A stretch of 27,414 bases of DNA from DASWHF01 sp036393295 (GTDB lineage: Bacteria; Pseudomonadota; Gammaproteobacteria; Acidiferrobacterales; UBA6901): the NCBI GenBank assembly GCA_036393295.1, contig DASWHF010000100.1:1-27414 (forward strand), given 5' to 3'. The translations under genes were made by a program, and so were the position numbers. The notes below the pieces were generated by a model. It saw only the letters and a list, made by a program, of their open reading frames with translations, made no database searches and was not told where the DNA came from. Each line of letters begins with the position of its first letter. Position 1 is the stretch's first letter. Shown here in pieces: positions 7,216 through 16,604 of this stretch.

Positions 7216-7803
7216 TCAGGCCGCCCGGGTCACCCTGCCGCGCGCCATCATGGCCGCCATCTCCGCGACGCGCTCGCCGAGATGCGCGGCGGTGCGCAGG
7301 TCGGAGCGCGGCGGCACCACGTCGGCGCCCTGATCGGCGTTCGATTGCGCCATCGCGCCGAGATAGCTGCCGAGCCGGTTCAGGTCCTCGGGGCTGCCGG
7401 TCGAGCTGTTGTTGCCCGGCATCAGCCCGAGATTGATCCAATGCATGCCGTGCTGGGCGGCGAACACCGAAAGCTGCACGAGCGTGTTGAGCTTGTCGCC
7501 GCTCAAGCTCGCCGAGTTGGTGAAGCCGGCGGCGAGCTTGCCTTCCCAGGCGCGCTCCGCCCAGCGCTTGGAGCTCGCGTCCATGAAGGCCTTGAAGCCG
7601 GCCGACACGCCGCCCATGTAGGTCGGGCTGCCGAAGATAATGGCGTCAGCCGCATCGAGCGCGGGCCAGTCGCGCTCGATGTCCTCGACCGGGACGGCGC
7701 GCGCCTGGGTGCCGGCGACGCGCTGCGCGCCCTCGACGACGGCACGCGCTTGCGCCTGGGTGTGGCCGAAGCCGCTGTGGTAAACAACGATGACTTTGTT
7801 CAT
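7216..7803 (-). CDS. Flavodoxin-fold NAD(P)H-dependent oxidoreductase
   Basis: This is a 195-residue FMN-binding protein of the flavodoxin/WrbA superfamily. The phosphate-binding loop is VVYHSGFGHTQAQA near residues 6-19. FGSPTYMGGVSAGFKAFMD (about 74-92) is the second FMN loop, followed by LAAGFTNSASLSGDKLNT. It should reduce quinones or other electrophiles with NAD(P)H. The ATG at 7803 follows GGAGG (7813-7809); the open frame upstream belongs to the pirin shadow. It lies 43 bp downstream of the pirin gene on the same strand, so the two probably form a quinone/flavonoid-handling operon. It is distinct from wrbA at 13703. Confidence 0.87.
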   Translation of the reverse strand: MNKVIVVYHSGFGHTQAQARAVVEGAQRVAGTQARAVPVEDIERDWPALDAADAIIFGSPTYMGGVSAGFKAFMDASSKRWAERAWEGKLAAGFTNSASLSGDKLNTLVQLSVFAAQHGMHWINLGLMPGNNSSTGSPEDLNRLGSYLGAMAQSNADQGADVVPPRSDLRTAAHLGERVAEMAAMMARGRVTRAA

Positions 7804-7846
7804 GACTGCCTCCGGAAGGGGGGTGGGGATGGAAATCGGATCGCGT

Positions 7847-8545
7847 TCAGGCGAGATCGAACAACAGCACCTCCGCCTGCCCGCCGTCGCGCAAGACCAC
7901 GTCGGTCTCGTGCTCGATGCGCGCGCCGTCGCCGGCGGAAAGTCGCGTGCCGTTGACGCTGAGCGTGCCGCGCGCCACCTGTACGTAGGCGCGCCGGCCG
8001 CTCGCCAGGCGATGCGTGACGGACGCGGCGCCGTCGAGGCGCGCGCCGTAGATCGCACTGTCCTGGTGGATGCGCACCGAGCCGTCGCGCCCGTCGCGCG
8101 AGGCCAGCAGGCGCAGCCGTCCCTCCAGTTCGTCGGGATCGAAATGCCGCTGCTCGTAGCCGGGCGCGAGACCGGCGCCTTCGGGCAGAACCCAGATCTG
8201 GAGAAAATGCACCGGCTCGGTCTTCGAGGCATTGAATTCGCTGTGGCGCACGCCGGTCCCGGCACTCATGCGCTGCACGTCGCCGGGCCGGATCACCGAG
8301 CCGTTGCCGAGACTGTCGCGGTGCTCGAGCGCGCCCTCCAGGACATAGCTCAGGATCTCCATGTCGCGGTGGCCGTGGGTCGGGAAACCGGCGCCCGGCG
8401 CCACCCGGTCCTCGTTGATGACGCGCAGGTCCGAGTAACCCATGTGCGCCGGATCGTGGTAATCGGCGAACGAGAAGCTGTGGCGGCTGTCGAGCCAGCC
8501 GTGGTCGCCGCGGCCGCGGTGTTCGCTCTTCCTGACGGTCAGCAT
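7847..8545 (-). CDS. Pirin family protein (bicupin, quercetinase-like)
   Basis: The 232-residue cupin protein resembles YhhW, which in E. coli has quercetin 2,3-dioxygenase activity. The N-terminal cupin has the FPTHGHRDMEILSYVLEG metal motif with the two histidines near residues 57-59. A second ligand pair follows in GTGVRHSEFNAS (HxE near 101-103). A C-terminal pseudo-cupin covers about 135-232. The opening SEHRGRGDHGWLDSRHSFSF is the pirin signature. The start is well supported by AGGAGG (8554-8549) on the minus strand. An AT-rich leader with an inverted repeat precedes it. Confidence 0.92.
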   Translation of the reverse strand: MLTVRKSEHRGRGDHGWLDSRHSFSFADYHDPAHMGYSDLRVINEDRVAPGAGFPTHGHRDMEILSYVLEGALEHRDSLGNGSVIRPGDVQRMSAGTGVRHSEFNASKTEPVHFLQIWVLPEGAGLAPGYEQRHFDPDELEGRLRLLASRDGRDGSVRIHQDSAIYGARLDGAASVTHRLASGRRAYVQVARGTLSVNGTRLSAGDGARIEHETDVVLRDGGQAEVLLFDLA

Positions 8546-8939
8546 TTCGGCCTCCTAAGATATTCAAAAATATTGTTTACATTTACTGCTTGAAATACAG
8601 GATAAATGCAGAAATATCCCGACGATAGCGGAACTTTTTGGATAAATCATTCTGAATTTTTGAATATATGGGTGGCAGTCGAAGCAGGCCGGCCGCAGCG
8701 CGCCGGATGACAGCGCGCGCCGCACACGCCTGCCGACAGGCCGTGCCATTCGCCGTTGCCGATCGACGGCGACGTCGCATTTTTTCTGCCGAGGCCCGGC
8801 ATAAGACCGCGCCTCCCGGTCCACCGCCGTGGCCGGTGTCGACCCTGGCCGGGGCAGAAGCCGTCCCGTAGAATGGCGCGTCGGGGTCCGGGGCAGCGAT
8901 GCCGCAGCCACGCCCAATGACGAGGACGGGGAACAATGC
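8546..8939. other. Gene-free divergent intergenic region (pirin / acs)
   Basis: The 394 bases between the divergent pirin and acs genes hold no credible gene. The pirin-proximal part (about 8555-8670) is very AT-rich for this genome and carries a 12-bp inverted repeat. The acs-proximal part is GC-rich. A possible plus-strand -10 box TAGAAT lies at 8869-8874 with no good -35. Confidence 0.6.
8560..8667. promoter_or_regulatory. Separated inverted repeat, operator candidate
   Basis: ATATTCAAAAAT at 8560-8571 and ATTTTTGAATAT at 8656-8667 are perfect inverted copies with 84 bp between. The first sits just upstream of the pirin ribosome binding site. Two GGATAAAT copies (near 8602 and 8639) lie between them. 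Paired regulator sites or a DNA loop would fit, but no regulator gene is adjacent. Confidence 0.35.
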
Positions 8940-10877
<1,938 letters not shown>

Positions 10878-10881
10878 AGCA

Positions 10882-10910
10882 GTGGCGAGTAGCGAGTGGC
10901 GAGTGGCGAG
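10882..10910. repeat. Four 7-bp tandem repeats, GTGGCGA type
   Basis: Four consecutive copies of GTGGCGA run from 10882 to 10909 (the second is GTAGCGA), just after the acs stop codon. Short GAGTGGC-type iterations are often seen between genes in GC-rich Proteobacteria. The stretch can be translated as a 31-residue frame starting inside the acs stop (ATGA at 10874), but it is not convincing as a gene. Confidence 0.7.
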
Positions 10911-11009
10911 ATTTCGTGCTCGCGAGTGGACGGCTGAGCCGCACCATCACACCGGGGCGTCGCGCGTGAACGCCGGTCGGGCGCCCGATCACAGACAGTC
11001 GTGGCCGCC

Positions 11010-12638
11010 ATGAACCTGAAGCTTTCATTACCGCCCCAGGAGGGGCATGTCGCGGTCGAGATCCGGCCGGCCGAGACCGATCGCTGGCTGTCCAACCTGC
11101 CGGTGCTCAACGCCGCCGAGACCAGCCACCAGATCTTCACCGCGCTGTCCGGGCTCAACCGCCGGCTGCTCGACGACAAGACCCGCGTCAAGCTGCTCGA
11201 GCTCTACCGCGGTCCGGTGCGCGCCGTGTGCCAGGAGCAGCGCAAGCTCTACGTCGGCGCGCCGCTGCCGCTGCCGGACAAGACCAAGCTGGTGTCGCAG
11301 CGCGTGCGCCAGTTCCAGGAGGAGATGGCCTACGGGTACAAGCGCGTGGTCATGGGTTATACCGCCAAGGACCGGCTCACCACCGGTGACAAGACCGAGC
11401 TCGCGCTCGTCATCCAGCGCGCCATCGGCTATCTCACCGAGGCGCTGGCCAAGTCCTTCGAGCTCTATGCGCCCAGCCCCGAGGGCACCTGGCGCGAGAT
11501 CCACCATCTCTACCGGCTCGCCGAGATCGAGGGCATCACCGAGGTGCCGGTGCCGGACCGCCTCAACGACGCGGTGGCGCACAGCAGCGTGAGTCACGTC
11601 TACAAAACGGCGCTGCTGCTCGATTTCAGCGATCCCTACCATCTGCCGGCGCGCATGCTCGAGAAGATTCAGCGCTACCTGGACGCGCACGCGCCGCTCG
11701 CCGAGCTGAGCCTGGTCACCGAGGCGCTGCGCCGCGACTGCCAGTTCCTGGTGAACCTCGACAACGACCGCGCGGGCGTGATGAACATCCCGAACACGCC
11801 GATCACCACCGAGGCGCAGTACCGCCTGCTCACCACCGTCGAGCTGGCGCGTGTCGTTCATCAGCAGCTGAACGCCCTGCAGGCCGGCCAGCAGCCCGAG
11901 GTCGCCGGGCTCGACAAGGACTTCTTCCGGCAGCAGGGCATCGAGATGCTCCTGCGGCTGATCACCAGCTGGGGCGTCAACCCCAAGCGCCTGTTCCCGC
12001 GCAACGACTCCCCCGCCGCCCGCTTCGAGGTCGCAACGGGCATCGAGGCCATCCGCTTTTGCGTCAACGGCGGCGTCGAATTCGAGCCCAGCACCAACGA
12101 AGTCGGGCCGCAGCCGCGACGCACGGCGATCGGCGGCCAGCCGCCTCCGGCGCACACCGGCGCCGAGACCGCCGGCAAATACCCGATCGCCGTCTGGGAC
12201 GTGCTCGACGAGAGCGCCGGCGGATTCTCGCTCGGCAAGTCGAAGGTCCACGGCGGGCAGGTGCGGGTCGGCGACCTGATCGCGGTGCGCCTCGCCGGCG
12301 GCGACGCTCCGTGGAGCATTGCCATGGTGCGCTGGGCGCGCGCCACCTCCGCCGACGACGTCGAGTTCGGCGCGCAACGCCTCGCGCCCGGGGGCCAGGC
12401 GGTGGGCGTCATGCCGCTCACCCCGCCCGCGGACAAGCCACTGGCCGCGCTGCTGCTGCCGGAAGTGAAACCCCTGCGGCAGGCGCGCACGCTGGTCACG
12501 CCGCGCGGCTTCTATAAACCGAACGGCCGGCTGATCCTCGACGACGGCTATCGCAGCCATCTGATGCAAGTCACCAGGCTGGTGAATGTCACGGGCAGCT
12601 TCGAGCAGTTTCAGTTCGCCTTCGTCGACGGTGCATGA
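11010..12638 (+). CDS. Conserved hypothetical protein with PilZ-like C-terminal region
   Basis: The 542-residue cytosolic protein has no signal peptide or membrane segment. Residues 1 to about 370 are a helical region with LLELYRGPVRAV and repeated leucine-rich helices that I cannot assign to a named family. Around residues 385-480 the pattern WDVLDESAGGFSLGKSKVHG, then GDLIAV, then APWSIAMVRWAR matches a PilZ domain core, including a D-x-S-x-x-G motif. The usual RxxxR arginine motif is not visible immediately before it, so c-di-GMP binding is uncertain. The ATG at 11010 is preferred over the GTG at 11001; neither has a strong ribosome binding site. It follows acs by 132 bp. Confidence 0.7.
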   Translation: MNLKLSLPPQEGHVAVEIRPAETDRWLSNLPVLNAAETSHQIFTALSGLNRRLLDDKTRVKLLELYRGPVRAVCQEQRKLYVGAPLPLPDKTKLVSQRVRQFQEEMAYGYKRVVMGYTAKDRLTTGDKTELALVIQRAIGYLTEALAKSFELYAPSPEGTWREIHHLYRLAEIEGITEVPVPDRLNDAVAHSSVSHVYKTALLLDFSDPYHLPARMLEKIQRYLDAHAPLAELSLVTEALRRDCQFLVNLDNDRAGVMNIPNTPITTEAQYRLLTTVELARVVHQQLNALQAGQQPEVAGLDKDFFRQQGIEMLLRLITSWGVNPKRLFPRNDSPAARFEVATGIEAIRFCVNGGVEFEPSTNEVGPQPRRTAIGGQPPPAHTGAETAGKYPIAVWDVLDESAGGFSLGKSKVHGGQVRVGDLIAVRLAGGDAPWSIAMVRWARATSADDVEFGAQRLAPGGQAVGVMPLTPPADKPLAALLLPEVKPLRQARTLVTPRGFYKPNGRLILDDGYRSHLMQVTRLVNVTGSFEQFQFAFVDGA

Positions 12639-12649
12639 GTCCGGGACGA

Positions 12650-12682
12650 AAAAAAGGGCCCCGCGCATGGGGGCCCTTTCGG
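12650..12682 (-). terminator. Rho-independent terminator of the LysM gene, possibly bidirectional
   Basis: The stem AAAGGGCCCC with GGGGCCCTTT (12653-12679, loop GCGCAT plus an extra G) is followed on the minus strand by seven T residues. This fits termination of the minus-strand LysM gene ending at 12719. On the plus side only TTTC follows, so it would be a weaker terminator for the hypothetical gene ending at 12638. Confidence 0.85.
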
Positions 12683-12718
12683 GTAACGCTCGCGGCTTGC
12701 GCCGCACGACTCAAGACG

Positions 12719-13180
12719 TCAACGCGATCCCGCCAGATAGGCCCGGTCGGTATCCTCGACCGCACCCAGCGACCAGGCGCCGCGCGTCCTGGCATGACGC
12801 ACCGCCGCGTCCATCTCCGCCCGCGAAGCGTTGCGCTCGATCGCGAACACCTGACCCGGATAAATCAGGTCGGCGTCCTTGATCTTGTCGCTGTTGGACT
12901 TGTAGATCAACGGCCACTGGTAGGGATTGCCGTAGATGCGCGACTGGCCGGCGATGTTCCACAGGTTGTCGCCGCGCACGACGCTGTAGCTGGTCGGCAA
13001 GGTGCTGCTCGGCGCCGGCTCGGGGGCCGGGGCCGCCGACGGGGCCGCCGACGGCTCGGGAGCCGGGGCCGGTGCGGGTTCTTCCTCGGTGGTGGCGCAA
13101 GCGCCGAGCACGGCCAGGGCCGCAACGATCGCCAGTACCTTCACACGATCCGCGTTCTTACGATCCATTGTTTGCTTCAT
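12719..13180 (-). CDS. LysM-domain lipoprotein
   Basis: The 153-residue protein has a basic N-terminus, a hydrophobic segment and a lipobox (VLGACA), so it is probably lipidated at that cysteine. A Pro-Ala-Glu low-complexity linker (about 32-60) leads to one LysM domain (YSVVRGDNLWNIAG to LIYPGQVFAI, about 64-113). The insert IYGNPYQWPLIYKSNSDKIK is typical of envelope LysM proteins. A charged C-terminal helix follows. It should bind peptidoglycan without an enzymatic domain. It is monocistronic with a clear promoter and terminator. Confidence 0.88.
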   Translation of the reverse strand: MKQTMDRKNADRVKVLAIVAALAVLGACATTEEEPAPAPAPEPSAAPSAAPAPEPAPSSTLPTSYSVVRGDNLWNIAGQSRIYGNPYQWPLIYKSNSDKIKDADLIYPGQVFAIERNASRAEMDAAVRHARTRGAWSLGAVEDTDRAYLAGSR

Positions 13181-13259
13181 CAGCGATTCTCCCGTACTGT
13201 TGATTTTTGTTGAGCGTGAGCTTGCGTGCTACGGGCTCGGGACGATAAGTCTGCGTTCA

Positions 13260-13288
13260 ACCCTAGCACCCGGGCCATAGGCTGTCAA
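13260..13288 (-). promoter_or_regulatory. Sigma-70 promoter of the LysM lipoprotein gene
   Basis: On the minus strand a perfect TTGACA (13288-13283) is separated by 17 bp from TAGGGT (13265-13260). The transcript would start near 13253 and have a leader of about 70 bases before the ATG at 13180, with GGGAGA as ribosome binding site. Confidence 0.65.
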
Positions 13289-13355
13289 GAAAAGCTGGGA
13301 CCAAATCTCCTTTTTGAATAGCCAGTTATCGCATACTCGCCTGCGGAGACCGGAC

Positions 13356-13703
13356 GTGAGTGTCGTCATTTTCCACAATCCCCTGTGCTCGAAATCGCGC
13401 GCGACGCTCGAGTTGCTGAAGGCGCGCGGCATCGCGCCGCAGGTGGTCGAGTATCTCAAAACGCCGCCGAGCGCCGCCGGGCTCGATGACATCCTGCGGC
13501 GCCTCGAGCTCGAACCGCGCGCGCTGATGCGCACGAAGGAAGCCGAGTACCGGCAGGCCGGGCTCGACGACCCGACCTTGAGCCGCGATGCGCTGATCCG
13601 CGCGATGGTCGAGCATCCCAAGCTGATCGAACGACCGATCGTGCTCAATGGCCGCCGGGCCGCGCTCGGCCGTCCACCGGAAGCGGTGCTGAAAATCCTC
13701 TGA
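13356..13703 (+). CDS. arsC: ArsC family reductase (glutaredoxin-dependent, YfgD-like)
   Basis: The 115-residue protein has the ArsC thioredoxin-like fold. The catalytic motif IFHNPLCSKSRATLELL holds the nucleophilic cysteine (residue 10). VVEYLKTPPS and RPIVLNGRRAALGRPPE supply the later arginines of the family. The pattern is closer to YfgD-type proteins, whose arsenate activity is often unproven. The GTG at 13356 is chosen because GGAG lies upstream and the protein then begins SVVIFHNP; the frame to 13314 would need a TTG without a binding site. It overlaps wrbA by one base (TGATG). The arsC-wrbA-DUF2069 order is conserved in Gammaproteobacteria. Confidence 0.9.
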   Translation: MSVVIFHNPLCSKSRATLELLKARGIAPQVVEYLKTPPSAAGLDDILRRLELEPRALMRTKEAEYRQAGLDDPTLSRDALIRAMVEHPKLIERPIVLNGRRAALGRPPEAVLKIL

Positions 13704-14314
13704 TGTCTGAGATCCTGGTGCTCTACTACAGTCGTGGCGGCGCCGTCGAGGCGCTCGCGCGCCAGCTCGCGCGCGGCGTCGAGAAGGTCGACGGCATGCG
13801 GGCGCGGCTGCGCACCGTGCCGCCGGTGGCGCCGGTCTACGACCCGGACGCCGACCGGATACCGGCCAGCGGCGCGCCCTACGCCACGCTCGACGACCTC
13901 GTCGAATGCGCGGGCCTGGCGCTGGGCAGCCCGACGCGCTTCGGCAACATGGCGGCGCCGCTCAAGTATTTTCTCGACGGCACCGGCCCGCTGTGGCTGC
14001 CGGGCGCGCTCGCCGGCAAGCCCGCGGCGGTGTTCACCTCGACCGCATCGCAACACGGCGGACAGGAGACCACCTTGATCTCGATGATGCTGCCGTTGCT
14101 GCATCACGGCATGCTGCTGGTCGGCCTGCCCTACACCGAGCCGGCCCTGAACCGCACGCGCGGCGGTGGCACGCCCTACGGCGCGAGCCACGTCGCGGGC
14201 ACGCGCGACGACCTGCCGATCACCGACGACGAGAAGGAACTGTGCCAGGCGCTCGGCGCGCGCCTGGCGGAGGTCGCGCGGCGCCTGGCCGGAGGCGGTC
14301 CGTCGCATGCCTGA
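13703..14314 (+). CDS. wrbA: NAD(P)H:quinone oxidoreductase WrbA
   Basis: WrbA is a tetrameric FMN protein that reduces quinones by two electrons, avoiding semiquinone radicals. The 203-residue protein has the FMN loop VLYYSRGGAVEALA near residues 6-19. It has the WrbA signatures LGSPTRFGNMAAPLKYFLD (about 74-92) and STASQHGGQETTL. GGGTPYGASHVAG near 152-164 is also diagnostic. It is the middle gene of the arsC-wrbA-DUF2069 operon, overlapping arsC by one base and the next gene by eight. Confidence 0.95.
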   Translation: MSEILVLYYSRGGAVEALARQLARGVEKVDGMRARLRTVPPVAPVYDPDADRIPASGAPYATLDDLVECAGLALGSPTRFGNMAAPLKYFLDGTGPLWLPGALAGKPAAVFTSTASQHGGQETTLISMMLPLLHHGMLLVGLPYTEPALNRTRGGGTPYGASHVAGTRDDLPITDDEKELCQALGARLAEVARRLAGGGPSHA

Positions 14315-14696
14315 CGCCGCCACGCGCGCGCTCGGCCGGATCACGCTGACGGCCTGGCTCGGCCTCGTCGTGCTGACGCTCGCCTGGGAGGGCTGGCTGG
14401 CCCCGGCCGGCTACGTGCCGCCCGGCTTCTGGCTGACGATCAAGTCCGTGCCGCTGCTGATACCGCTGTTCGCCCTGCTGCGCGAACGCCCGCGCGCCTA
14501 CGTCGTCGCCTGCCTGCTGCTGCTGCCGTACTTCATCGAAGGCGTGGTGCTGAGCTACCAGCACCGCACCGCCGGCCTCGCGCTGCACGCCGTCCTGCCC
14601 TACGCGCTGATCGAGACGTTGCTGTGCGCGATCTTCTTCGTCAGCGCCGTCTGGTACGTGCGCCGCCGCGGCGGGGTCGGCGGCGAGAGTCGATGA
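14307..14696 (+). CDS. DUF2069 inner-membrane protein
   Basis: The 129-residue protein has four predicted transmembrane segments. They are around LTAWLGLVVLTLAW, WLTIKSVPLLIPLFALL, AYVVACLLLLPYFIEGVVL and LPYALIETLLCAIFFVSAV. The WLTIKSVPLLIPLFALL and LLLPYFIEGVVL segments are characteristic of DUF2069. Its function is unknown. The ATG at 14307 overlaps the wrbA stop by eight bases, so it is co-transcribed with arsC and wrbA. Confidence 0.9.
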   Translation: MPDAATRALGRITLTAWLGLVVLTLAWEGWLAPAGYVPPGFWLTIKSVPLLIPLFALLRERPRAYVVACLLLLPYFIEGVVLSYQHRTAGLALHAVLPYALIETLLCAIFFVSAVWYVRRRGGVGGESR

Positions 14697-14739
14697 CAAA
14701 TTTCGAGACGCGCAAAGGCACGTTTCTTAATTGTTGATT

Positions 14740-14832
14740 ATTGTAGGCGGGGCTTCCAGCCCCGCCGGCGGCCCAGCAAGAATCGATCGCTGATTCCGTG
14801 CACAGCGGAGCTAGAAGCCCCGCCTACAGTGG
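14740..14832. mobile_element. MITE-like palindromic element inserted at the hda stop codon
   Basis: Perfect 15-bp inverted repeats TGTAGGCGGGGCTTC (14742-14756) and its complement (14814-14828) bound the element. The left half also forms the hairpin GGCGGGGCT-TCC-AGCCCCGCC. The 10-bp direct repeat ATTGTTGATT flanks it at 14730-14739 and 14833-14842, as a target-site duplication would. The right end supplies the hda stop codon (TAG at 14826-14824). It carries no gene, so any transposase would act in trans. Confidence 0.7.
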
Positions 14833-15531
14833 ATTGTTGATTTTCTCCAGCTCGCGCAGGAACGGAATCGTGATACGCCGCTGCGCCGCGAGCGAGGCGT
14901 CGTCGATGCGGTCTAGCAGCGCGAACAGCGCGTGCAGGTCGCGCGGGTAACGGCTCAATACGTAACGCGCGACGTCCTCGGGCAGATCGAGGCCGCGATT
15001 GCGGGCGCGCAGCCGCAGCGCGGCGATCTTGCCGGCGTCGTCGAGGCTCTTGAGCGGGTAGACCAGGCCGGCGCGCAGCCGCGTCAACAGATCCGGCAAC
15101 AGCGCGTCGAGCCCGGCCGGCGGCAGCCGCGAGGCCAGCAGCAGCGCGCCGCCGTGGGCGCGCGCGCGCTCGTACACGCCGAGCAGCGCCTCCTCCCAGA
15201 CACGGTCGCCGGCCGCGGCATGCAAATCGTCGACGCACACCAGCGCCGCGCGCTCGATGCCGTCCAGCAGCGCCGGATCGAGCCCGGCGCGCTCCGCCAG
15301 CGGGACGTACTGCACCGCGCCGCCGGCGGCATGCGCCGCGCGGCAGGCGGCCTCGAGCAGATGGGTCTTGCCAGCGGCCGCCTCGCCCCACAACAGCAAA
15401 CAGGCGAAGCCGGCACCGGGCTCGACCAGCCGGCGAACGCGCGCGAGCAGCTCGGCGTTGTCTCCGGCCAGGAAATTCTCGAACGAGGACGCGTCGCGCA
15501 GCTTGAGCGGCAGCGGCAGCTGGCGGATCAC
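14824..15531 (-). CDS. hda: DnaA regulatory inactivator Hda
   Basis: Hda, bound to the DNA-loaded sliding clamp, stimulates hydrolysis of DnaA-bound ATP and so limits re-initiation. The 235-residue protein has the clamp-binding motif QLPLPL at residues 4-9. Walker A is GEAAAGKT (49-56). A Walker B-like CVDDLHAAAGDRVWE, GLDLPEDVARYVLSR and the C-terminal ITIPFLRELEK follow, all close to E. coli Hda. The start is GTG at 15531, overlapping the permease stop (GTGA) and followed at once by IRQLPLP. The last two residues (Pro-Leu) and the stop codon come from the inserted palindromic element; the ancestral end was probably EKINN. Confidence 0.93.
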   Translation of the reverse strand: MIRQLPLPLKLRDASSFENFLAGDNAELLARVRRLVEPGAGFACLLLWGEAAAGKTHLLEAACRAAHAAGGAVQYVPLAERAGLDPALLDGIERAALVCVDDLHAAAGDRVWEEALLGVYERARAHGGALLLASRLPPAGLDALLPDLLTRLRAGLVYPLKSLDDAGKIAALRLRARNRGLDLPEDVARYVLSRYPRDLHALFALLDRIDDASLAAQRRITIPFLRELEKINNPL

Positions 15532-16604
15532 GACCGCGACGCGGGGCGTGCGCGGCGCGTGCGCGGCGGCGTACCGCTTAAGCCCCGGTGCAGATGCCGC
15601 AGCCAGACGACGATCGCGGCCGCGGCCGGCAGCGCCAGGAGCACGCCGAAGAAACCGAACAGCTGGCCGCCGGCCAGCAATGCGAAGATCACCGCGACCG
15701 GATGCAGGCCGATGCGGTCGCCGACCAGATTGGGCGTCAGCACCGTGCTCTCCAGCGCCTGGCCGACGCCGAACACCGCCGCCACCCACAGCAGCATGAA
15801 GGCATCGTGAAACTGCAGCAGGGCGGCAAGACCGGCGGCGAGGATGCCGATGATGAAGCCGAGATAAGGCACGAAACTCACCAGACCGGCCAACAGCCCG
15901 ATCGGCAACGCCAGATCAAGCCCGATCAGCCACAACCCGACCGAATAGATCAGGGCCAGCGCCACCATCACCGTGAGCTGGCCGCGCAGGAAGGCGGCGA
16001 GGACCTCGTCGGTCTCGCGCGCCATGGCCGTCACCGGCGTGCGCAGGCGCGCCGGCAGGATGCCGGCAATCCGTTCCAGGATCCGGTCCCAGTCGCGCAG
16101 CAGATAGAACGTCACCACTGGAATCAGGGCGAGATTGACGAGCCATCCGACCAGCCGCGCGCCCGACTGAGCGATCCCGCCCCACAGGCGTCCGGCCACC
16201 CCACCGAGCTCGCGCCAGTGCGCGACCAGCTGATCCTTGAGCGCGGCGAGATCGAGCGCCGGGACCGCGTCACCGGTGACGCTCGCCAGCCACGGGCCGA
16301 GGCGGGTCTCGAGCCAGTCGAGATAACCGGGCAGCTTGGCGGCGAAGGCCAGGATCTGGCGCTGCATGACCGGCACCAGCACCAGCGTCAGCGCCAGCGC
16401 CAGGCCGAGCAGCAGCACGAACAACAACGCCACGCCAAGCGCACGCGGCACACGGGCGCGCTCGAGCCGCGCGATCAGCGGACTGGCCACGTAGGCGAGC
16501 AGGGCGGAGATCAGAAACGGGGTGAGAATCGGCGCGAGCAGGTACAACAGGTAGCCGCCGAGAGCGACCGCCAGCAGCAACCAGACGTTGCGCGTCGCAT
16601 CCAT
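15528..16604 (-). CDS. AI-2E/PerM family membrane permease
   Basis: The 358-residue protein has about eight transmembrane segments: two at the N-terminus (VWLLLAVALGGYLLYLLAPI and following), one near 67-90, and a set after residue 150. The conserved AI-2E motifs include LIPVVTFYLLRDWDRI, FVPYLGFIIGI and LTPNLVGDRIGLHPVAVIFA. Substrates of this family are mostly unknown; some members are Na+/H+ antiporters or export AI-2. The ATG at 16604 overlaps the pgsA-like stop by one base (TGATG), and its stop overlaps hda. The basic C-terminal tail (TPPRTRRARPASRS) is cytoplasmic. Confidence 0.92.
   Translation of the reverse strand: MDATRNVWLLLAVALGGYLLYLLAPILTPFLISALLAYVASPLIARLERARVPRALGVALLFVLLLGLALALTLVLVPVMQRQILAFAAKLPGYLDWLETRLGPWLASVTGDAVPALDLAALKDQLVAHWRELGGVAGRLWGGIAQSGARLVGWLVNLALIPVVTFYLLRDWDRILERIAGILPARLRTPVTAMARETDEVLAAFLRGQLTVMVALALIYSVGLWLIGLDLALPIGLLAGLVSFVPYLGFIIGILAAGLAALLQFHDAFMLLWVAAVFGVGQALESTVLTPNLVGDRIGLHPVAVIFALLAGGQLFGFFGVLLALPAAAAIVVWLRHLHRGLSGTPPRTRRARPASRS

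Noticed and set aside
8840..8875. Sigma-54 promoter before acs
   Set aside because: A TGGCC occurs near 8846 but the GC partner at the correct spacing is missing.
11028..12707. 559-codon minus-strand frame opposite the PilZ-like protein
   Set aside because: It runs through the terminator and the whole opposite gene, and its sequence is low-complexity Arg/Val/Asp-rich. The plus-strand gene has better start context and a domain pattern.
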